Shown here piece after piece: positions 57,001-64,000 of a DNA stretch of 64,000 nt. A program made the translations under genes and the position numbers. The notes beneath the pieces are model-generated. The model made no database searches. It saw only the letters and a program-made list of their open reading frames with translations, and was not told the origin of the DNA. The DNA comes from Carex sylvatica (taxonomy: Eukaryota > Streptophyta > Magnoliopsida > Poales > Cyperaceae): assembly GCA_964058845.1 (NCBI GenBank), contig CAXKVR010000088.1, forward strand, positions 62,001-126,000, read 5' to 3'. Position 1 is the first letter of the stretch. The number at the start of each line of letters is the position of its first letter.

Positions 57001-58512
57001 TTTATTTTTAAGGCTCATGATGCTGATGTCAATGTTATATCATGGAACAGGTATGTGACCTGCTACACATTTTTGTGTTCTTTACTTGTTGGTTAATTTG
57101 CTCATTTGAGATCTAAAATATGTTCTCGCTCATGTTACATATTTGAAATCTAATTTTTTATAACTGTGCATTCATCCTCACAGGCTGGCAAGCTGTATGA
57201 TTGCCTCTGGCAGTGATGATGGTACTTTCTCCATCCGTGATCTTCGCCAAATCAAGGTACAAAATTTTATGTCTGTTTCTTTGTCGTGTGATTTAGTGAA
57301 GACTTGCTAAGTGTACATTTTGATACAGTTAGACATTTTACATTCTGCCTAGATTTGGGTTGCTCAATGGGGTAACTGCAATGTCCTGTGCTTTTTTTAG
57401 CTGTGAGGGAAGTATACTTCTGGTCAATTGGTGATAGGACATGTTGAATATGTGAATCATCTGCGGACCTAATTGTATTTCATACAAGTTCTGATATGGA
57501 ATTGGTATTTAATTCAGTCGGCTTAAAGAGTTAAATACTTAAGAAGCATCTTTGATGTCAGAGTTCATTAATTTAGTTCAAGTTGTCTGATACCATCCTA
57601 TTCATTGGTTTATCGGTCTTGAAGGATGATTCACTAGTGGCGCATTTTAAGTATCATAAGGAGCCAATCACATCTGTGGAATGGAGCCCACATGAAGCAT
57701 CTACCCTGGCTGTTTCGTCGGCCGACCATCAACTGACGTAAGCACTCCTATCAATTGCTTTTTTGAAACATGTCACTTGTATGTCTCTTTCATTTTCACA
57801 CAATTCACACAATTTCATAATCTGTATATGTGTAGGATATGGGACTTGTCGCTAGAAAGGGACGAAGAAGAGGAGGCTGAGTTTAAAGCCAAGGTAAAGG
57901 AGCAAGTCAATGCACCTGAAGATTTGCCACCCCAGCTCCTCTTTGTTCACCAGGTACTAATATCGTGTATTTGTCAATGTTGAAGAATTACCAAGTTTGA
58001 GTTGTTCCACATAAAAATGTAGTTGAGATATGATACTGAGGAGAGTTGTAATGCAACCTGATATGTACTTTGATACGTACTCTGGTCTGGAATTTTTTTT
58101 TATTTTTATAACAGGTGATAACATCTAGCTGGTCATAGACTTTTCTTGGTTGCTTGGTGTTTGCTTTTTATTTGTATTCTTTTCGTAATAAATTGAAGCA
58201 TTGAACATTTTGAATAGCTTAACACTTCCAATGAAGATACATATGAGAAAGGTTTTTAATCTGATCTGTATTCAAGATAAAATGCTCCACTCAATAATTT
58301 CCCCACATTACTTTTAGATGGAAAATGCTGATTGCACCTGTGTAATTTCTGCTCTTGATTTTATTGTTCTTTGCTGTATTCAGGGTCAGAAAGATTTGAA
58401 AGAACTGCACTGGCATCCACAGATACCAGGAATGATAATATCAACAGCAGCGGATGGATTTAATGTGCTAATGCCTACCAATATTGATGTCACACTTCCC
58501 TCTGCCCCTTGA
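54069..58512 (+). CDS. GRWD1: GRWD1-like glutamate-rich WD40 repeat protein, 13 exons
   Basis: Exons: 54069-54116, 54215-54271, 54743-54849, 54949-55027, 55364-55540, 55730-55828, 56190-56355, 56641-56744, 56911-57050, 57184-57256, 57625-57737, 57836-57953, 58384-58512. All junctions are GT-AG and phases agree, giving 469 residues. Order: a Lys-rich start ([16 protein letters not shown]); an acidic patch before [20 protein letters not shown]; a second Asp/Glu/Ser tract ([20 protein letters not shown]); then WD repeats such as [46 protein letters not shown] and [20 protein letters not shown]. This layout is GRWD1/Rrb1 (Arabidopsis HTD1, At2g19540), a nuclear or nucleolar chaperone for ribosomal protein L3 and possible CUL4-DDB1 substrate receptor. 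Intact. Its 5' side abuts the duplicated L41 promoter. Confidence 0.95.
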
Positions 58513-59113
58513 TGAGTATAAATTCTGGGGTTGTTAGATAAGTAACCAATGCAAATGTACCTATCCATGTTTGTGTTTGGTGATGCGGTGTCAGTTTTGT
58601 TGTTATGCAACACCTTTTTATTTGGTTAAGTGTTTATTATCAGTATAATGTGCTGGAAATGTTCTTGTTTTTGATCCTGTAATTTCTTTTTTCCCTATCT
58701 TGAAAGGCAGTATTCTAAATTTTGCTCATTCAAGCCTTTTTTCTTTAATATATTTGATTCGCTTGTCCTCTCTTTAATTCCCCCAGCTTTCTTATTTATT
58801 TTGCAAAAACTGTGGCCTCAAAATGTTAGCATGGAGAACATAGCAAGTACAGTTGTAAAAAGTTGTAAAGATAAATTTTGTGCATTCTTCTTTCAAACTA
58901 TTTGCAAGGCTGCAAGGCTCCTATTTTTTTTTTGGTTGAAATGACCCTTGGGCTTCTCATTGGTCAGTAGCAATTATTACATACTAAACATATTACATAC
59001 AGTTCCTCTTAGGCTATTGCAAAACGAAGTTCCTAATAAACAAGCTACTGATATTGTGCTGTCAGAAGTTGGAGAAGAGTGGATATGTGAATCCTTTGTA
59101 TGAAAATTACCCT
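58513..59113 (+). other. 3' flank of GRWD1
   Basis: T-rich 3' UTR-like sequence followed by AT-rich spacer. No gene. Confidence 0.4.
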
Positions 59114-59326
59114 GATCGCGTGGGAAATAAATCTGCTGTGATTCTCAAAGAATCATAGGACACTGTTATTCCAAATCCATCCCTTTATTTTTTGAAATGC
59201 ATCAATCTCAAAGACAGTTATTTTTTATGCACAAATCTCGAAACATATGAAAAAATGGATGTGGAATAACAGGGCTCTGTGATTCTCAAAGAATTGAGAA
59301 TCACAGCAGATTTGTTTCCGATCGAT
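59114..59326. repeat. MITE-like inverted repeat
   Basis: About 210 bp with complementary ends GATCGCGTGGGAAATAAATC-TGCTGTGATTCTC and GAGAATCACAGCAGATTTGT-TTCCGATCG. GATTCTCAAAGAAT words repeat inside. No target duplication was identified. Confidence 0.65.
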
Positions 59327-60029
59327 TTGAGAATCACAACAGTTCCGATCGCGTGGGTCCTGTAATTTTCTTCTCGTGGGATGTAGAGAGCGATAATCAT
59401 GCACCTTCAAGAGGTTTGAGATACGTACCAGTTCCGAGTATGATTGCAGTCAACAATTTGCAATGCCCGACTTCCTGCCTTCGAAAAGGTGACACAGATG
59501 CTGTCTGAATTGTCCCAGAAAATTTAAACATTTAATTTATCTAGAAAATTCAAATACATTCATCCTAATCATTTGATTATATTTCACTAATTAATCAATT
59601 AATTAAATTTACTATTTCCAACAACCCTCCTTAAACATAATAATTTTCCATCATCTCCAATATATGATAAAAAAATATAATTATTTTTTTAGAGACATCT
59701 TTCTCAAACTCGATTATTGTCGTGGGGTTGCATAAGTGAGTCATCCACTCATCATACTTGATCTCCCATCAAGTATCTTTGTGATCACTTCTCCGTGCTA
59801 CTTACTATTGTTGTGAACACCATACTTGAAACACCTATCAAGCATTCTCGTAGTCACTACTCCGTGCTACTTGCTCCGGCCATGAGCCCACTCATCATCA
59901 CATAACTCCCACTTGAACACTAGTAAAATAGTCTTCAACGGACTCTCACTCTCCTTCAACAATCGACTTGAACTCAACCCTTTAGAGTTTGGAGCCACAC
60001 CTTCTTTACTTAATAAACTCCAACCACCG
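59327..60029. other. Non-coding region, possible Copia leader
   Basis: CTCCGTGCTACTTACTATTG and CTCCGTGCTACTTGCTCCGG are imperfect direct repeats (59790 and 59861). Because Gag follows on the minus strand, this may be retroelement sequence. Not provable by eye. Confidence 0.3.
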
Positions 60030-60335
60030 CATTTTTAAGAATTTTTCATGCATCCTTAGGAATCGTCTCATTGGCAGTCTTCTCAAATATGTCGTCATCC
60101 AAATCTTGATAGATGATACTTAGCGCGCTTTGATCTCCATTTTTTTTTTTTTTTCAAAGCATTTAACGCACCTAATGTGAGTTCACTATCATCTTCGTGA
60201 TCTTCAACCCCGTTCTCGACAATGTTCCACAAGCCATGAGCAAAAACAATAGAATTGATTCGCAATGACCATTCATAACAACTATGGCCTCTACCGTGGC
60301 CATAACTGTGACCTCTAATGGACCAAATTGGTACT
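60030..60335 (-). pseudogene. Copia-type retrotransposon Gag (UBN2-like) fragment
   Basis: On the minus strand the frame reads GHSYGHGRGHSCYEWSLRIN, SIVFAHGLWNIVENGVEDHE, then DLDDDIFEKTANETIPKDA followed by a stop and KILKNAVV. (N)YxxWSLRMxSxLxAHxLWxxVExG and the later AKEAWxIL are the standard Gag blocks of plant Copia elements. A poly-A run (60141-60156 plus strand T) and a stop disrupt it. No pol region adjoins. Confidence 0.7.
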
Positions 60336-62840
60336 ACTAACTTTCAATATATATAATATACCTTTTATACGCTAGTTCTACTTTTGTTCGGATCACAAGC
60401 GCATGATCCTATAGTGTAGTAGTGTTAGGTGTCGATCCTCAAGGATAGTATATTGAATATTTAACAACATACACGAGTCTAAGTTCTCGGGTTTATAATA
60501 GTCTTGAGGCGGTGGAACTAATTATAAATAAATTATGGAACTAGGAATATATTTAATTACAAGTAATTATAGCATTGTCAATTTCACACCTCTAATTAAT
60601 ATCACTATGATTTTTCTTTTCTTTTTACCGTTATCAGATAAGTAAATATAAAAACAAGCATTTGTGATAAATATACTATCGCGAAAATTTTCATGTTTAA
60701 AATCTTGAAAAATAACGGGTGTACAAATTACTGGAGCTTTGAAAAAAAAATTCTAAAATTTCATGCACATGACTTTCTAAGCCAATGATGAGAAGGGGTA
60801 AAGACTTTAACCAAGTAGTATTAGCTTCATACAGCGCATGAACCAGATGTAGTGCTGTTTTAATTCTATAGTATGTGCTCTGCATAAAGTTAGAATTGCT
60901 CTGTTAAAATCTTTACCTTAACATGGTGAGCAGCTGTTCGCTGACAAAAATTATTTAATGAAATGAAAGGCAAGCTGCTTTTTCAGTTCGCTACATTAAT
61001 TCGACATGTCCAGCTGCACTTTCAAATTATTTCTTTTCAATTTGTTTTTTTTTTTGTTGATGGTTGAAGCCCTCAGGCAACTTCTTTTCAATTTGAGAAG
61101 GGACTCCTCAACGGATAAAAGTATTGACAGAGTGATTTTTCTTTTATACAGCACACAAGTCATATGCAAAGCTGCTTTGATTATATTTTTCATCCGCTGC
61201 ACGAAGCAAAAGATACTCTGTCAAAATCTTTACCCTCCTAATCCGGGAGCTAAGATCCAATGCGGACGATGCTGCACCCCTACCGGATAGAATGAGATCT
61301 GCATCGTTCTTTTAAACATGGCACGAATCTTAAAGCAAAGCCCTATACATTCTCACTCTCATTCTACCAAGTGCGGTACCCCTAATCCGAATGGTAAGTA
61401 AAGTGAGGGTACTTTTCGTTAAATTCGAAATAGTAAGGATGAAACTGTAAAAGTTTAGCTAATAGCTACCAGTGAGGCTGATATTATACCGAGTTCGTAT
61501 CCTCTAAGGTAACATAATATTACTGTTTGGTTAAAGAGGTTCCGTGCGTTCCACCTCGGATTGGATTGGTCCGGATTCCGATCGGATGGCCGTGATCCAA
61601 ACAGTAATAGTTTGTTACCTCAGAGGATATGTATACGATTAAGCCTGACGTTCCTTTTTTTTGATTTGTATGGAAGAAATCAAAGCATGTGATGATGTCA
61701 ATTAGTATGTATTAGGTATTGTTCTAAGATTTGTATGTATTAGGTACTATTTTAAGATATGCATGTATTCGGTATTTTTTTCTGGTATTCGGTATTGTTC
61801 TGAATCGGCACAATCTAATACAATCTTAGCTACTTTGATCACTAATACTTTTTTTTGTCTAGTATGTATGTATTCTGCTGCACGAAAGGATTTCTGATTT
61901 TGGAAGTAAATTTCCTTTGTTTGTACTTTGTACATACAATAGCAGAATAGCTCATTTATCTAAGATATATATTCTTTGTGGTATTATGTCCCTCTTATGC
62001 TAATTGGTTAGATTTGCAAAAAATTCAACTTATTATAACACTGAATTTGTTCACTAGTTTGATTTTTGCTGAATACCGACAATCAATCTATTGAGCAGAT
62101 CTGCACATTGAGCCATCTGAGCCAGCCAGATCGAGTTAAGTATCATGTGAAACACATCAGTATCGAAATTGGTTGTACACTCCGAATTTTATTTTATAAT
62201 TTTATTCTAAAAAAAGCACTCATATTGAGCCTTCGGTTCTACACAGCACCCAAACTCAACATTCAGAGTATATCAGTCACAAAGCAAGCAAAACGGAATA
62301 TGCATATAACGTTGGACGTTTTTATATTTACAATATATTTTGGAAAATTAAAAATTTACTAGGTAACTTGCTATATTGTTATGTTCTGAAATGGAAGTTA
62401 ACATGCAGGGGGCCGCGTTTATTCAAAGTTGGTTTATTAAGCCCCATTTTTTTTGTTTTATTTCCTCAACAATGGGCCTTTCAGATACCTTAATTGGGCT
62501 TATCCTCTTATGAAGTAAGTATTATATATTTGTACATCAAAATAAATAAATAATTGTATTGCATCCTTTTCTCATAAACAGAAATTTAAATAAGCATCCG
62601 CTATAATACATATGTTGAGATGCATGCTTTGCATATATTTTACAAACTGATGCAAAATTAAATAACATATCAAGTCATCAATAAGACAATAAGTGACCTC
62701 TAATTCTAATAAAATAAAAACATTATTTAAAGACATGATCAGCATCCAAGCCTCATATAAATATTAATTTCACAAAATTCCTTCATTACCAACTAGCATC
62801 AGGTACTTGTCCTTCCTTGTAAGTTTAGCCAGACCAAACC
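60336..62840. other. Non-coding, repeat-derived region
   Basis: 60395-60460 has an LTR-like phrase (TAGGTGTCGATCCTCAAGGA) resembling the AGGTATCGATCCACGGGG of family 1 LTRs. 61320-61640 has CACGAATCTTAAAGCAAAGC and TATCCTCTAAGGTAACAT / GTTACCTCAGAGGATATG, an inverted pair of about 120 bp separation that recalls the block near 10100 and 23880. The remainder is AT-rich. No gene supported. Confidence 0.35.
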
Positions 62841-63296
62841 CTAGCACCCAACCGATCCGCTTTGAACATGGTTTGGGTTCGCTGCCTCAAAGCTCGTGCA
62901 GCTCTTCCCGTCAATGGAACAAATTGACATCTTCTCCAAGAACTTGATCTCGTACTCAGGCCAAGGATTCATCAATAAGTGACCTGATACATGCACAACA
63001 ACACCATGCGCGCGCGCACACACATGCATTTCAAATGTTGAATTATCTATATGAGTTTTCTTCTCTTCTGGCACTGAGTTGAGTGTAAGATCCCTTCACT
63101 GGGCCTATTAGTAAGGTATCACTTCCCGATCTGGATTCCAAACAAATAGCCCTCAAATAATGTAAATACAAACTCAATTTACCATTCATTAGTGTAATAA
63201 AGTGTTAATTTAATTTTACTTACATTAAATGAACTAGCTAGAAAAAAATAAAATATAAACTACTTTCAATATATACATGTACAAAACATGCACATG
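62841..63296. other. 3' flank of the right-edge gene, with a CG/CA microsatellite
   Basis: A minus-strand open frame at 62841-63074 has no recognisable domain. CATGCGCGCGCGCACACACATG lies at 63004-63025, an alternating purine-pyrimidine tract. Probably the 3' UTR or intergenic sequence. Confidence 0.35.
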
Positions 63297-64000
63297 TCAA
63301 AAGACGGACTCAAATGCCCGACGAGCCATCTCAATAACTACATTCACATTATTAAAATGAAAATTGAGGCATTCCCTAATTGGCGCGGCTAGCTCCTTGC
63401 CGTGCATCAGGATCTGGTACCTCATTGTAGCCTCGAAAGCAGCTGTCATAGCATCACCCTGTAACATACAATTTGAGATAAAACCAGTGTTAGCCATTAG
63501 ATAAACTACTGATCTAAATTAAGTAAGATTGTTTTTAGAATGCCGGTTGCCTTACACATTTTCCATGTGAAATCATTTCTTGGTAATTTGTTTGGCTTTT
63601 TTTTTTATAAGTTTGTCTTTAAAATCACAGTTTTTTAAGGTCCACAAGCTTCTCAATCAATGGATTTTTCTACAATTCTAAAAAATGTAAAATATGGTCA
63701 CCAAGCACATTTTATTAAGGAGATCATGCTGAACGGTTCGGATCGATTGTTTGGACTTTGAAAACAGAAATATAGGCTTGAAGTTAAAAATTCCCTTCAC
63801 CACTCACCATAGCCAATTTCTTGTTACAAAAGTTCTATTTTGGAAAAGAGCTGAGAAACTTACTAGACTAACAGCTTCGTTGGTTGCTAATGCCGGTCTT
63901 ATAAGAAATGCATGCCTCATGTGAACCAACTCCAAAGTCTTGTATGCTATAGCAGCAGCTGGCTTATTCTTTTCTTGTTCACACTCAGAAGCACAATACC
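63297..64000 (-). CDS. C-terminal exons of a CW-type zinc finger family protein (partial)
   Basis: Two minus-strand exons: 64000-63864 (open at the window edge) and 63458-63297, joined in phase 0 by GTAAG and TTACAG sites. The sequence YCASECEQEKNKPAAAIAYK, TLELVHMRHAFLIRPALATN, EAVSL, then GDAMTAAFEATMRYQILMHG and IRECLNFHFNNVNVVIEMAR-RAFESVF ends at TGA 63297-63299. It parallels the C-terminal domain of plant CW-domain proteins (CEFCAHEYE...AAALAYKCMEVAYMR, then AMEAS..., ...DFNFQDVEGLLRLVRLAME). Those proteins read methylated histone H3. Similarity is moderate and the usual Ser-rich linker is missing, so this is a divergent paralogue or a decaying copy. The CW domain itself would lie beyond the edge. 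Confidence 0.55.
63590..63815. repeat. Half copy of the 13640 foldback MITE family
   Basis: TAAAATATGGTCACCAAGCA, ATTTTATTAAGGAGATCATG and the following TTTGGACTTTGAAAACAG match the right arm at 13910-14010. Located in the intron of the right-edge gene. Confidence 0.6.

Noticed and set aside
63004..63025. Functional Z-DNA element (alternating CG/CA)
   Set aside because: It is only a short microsatellite; nothing in the context indicates a role.
62841..63074. Separate minus-strand gene of 77 codons
   Set aside because: No recognisable motif. It contains a CG/CA microsatellite and lies just 3' of the right-edge gene, so it is more likely untranslated sequence.

Overview
This is a window of plant nuclear DNA: AT-rich, with introns, GT-AG splice sites and a heavy load of transposable elements. 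Plant-restricted families (NPH3, PORR, plant mobile domain, AAE14-like ligase, Transposase_24 CACTA) mark it as a land plant, almost certainly an angiosperm. I do not name a species. Splice sites and element ends were read by eye, and all family names come from motif recognition without a database search.

Genes that look intact: the ribosomal stalk protein P0 (2441-4211, 4 exons, 321 aa), ribosomal protein L41 (24165-25420, 2 exons, 25 aa) and a GRWD1-type WD40 protein (54069-58512, 13 exons, 469 aa). The last exon of an NPH3-family gene enters at the left edge (657-1079). The 3' end of a gene resembling the C-terminus of CW-type zinc finger proteins runs off the right edge on the minus strand (63297-64000). 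A small helical protein of unknown function occurs twice on the minus strand (18702-19217 and 51959-52483).

Broken genes: a frameshifted PORR fragment (1660-2043), an AAE14-like acyl-CoA ligase that stops inside its AMP-binding motif (4849-6652), a CorA/MRS2-like gene with one stop and two frameshifts (10350-12977), a plant-mobile-domain gene (21862-23712), and remnants of LINE, Copia Gag and CACTA proteins.

Two architectural points dominate. First, the block 17953-24755 is duplicated in direct orientation at 50580-53870. The second copy keeps the L41 promoter and first exon but breaks off inside the intron, about 200 bp before the GRWD1 start codon. The first copy carries a 4 kb insertion that the second lacks. 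Second, 31909-49489 is a single transposon nest up to four levels deep: a hAT-like element contains a solo LTR, which contains two more solo LTRs and a 4.8 kb CACTA element; one inner LTR contains another solo LTR, and the CACTA contains a foldback MITE. Target-site duplications at nearly every junction allow the order of insertion to be read.

The most unusual sequence-level signal is in four solo LTRs (15761-17215, 34132-36181, 36282-40727, 38933-40634). Each carries an array of short self-complementary words. The word differs between members of one LTR family, yet it is shared between two LTRs with different termini that sit next to each other.
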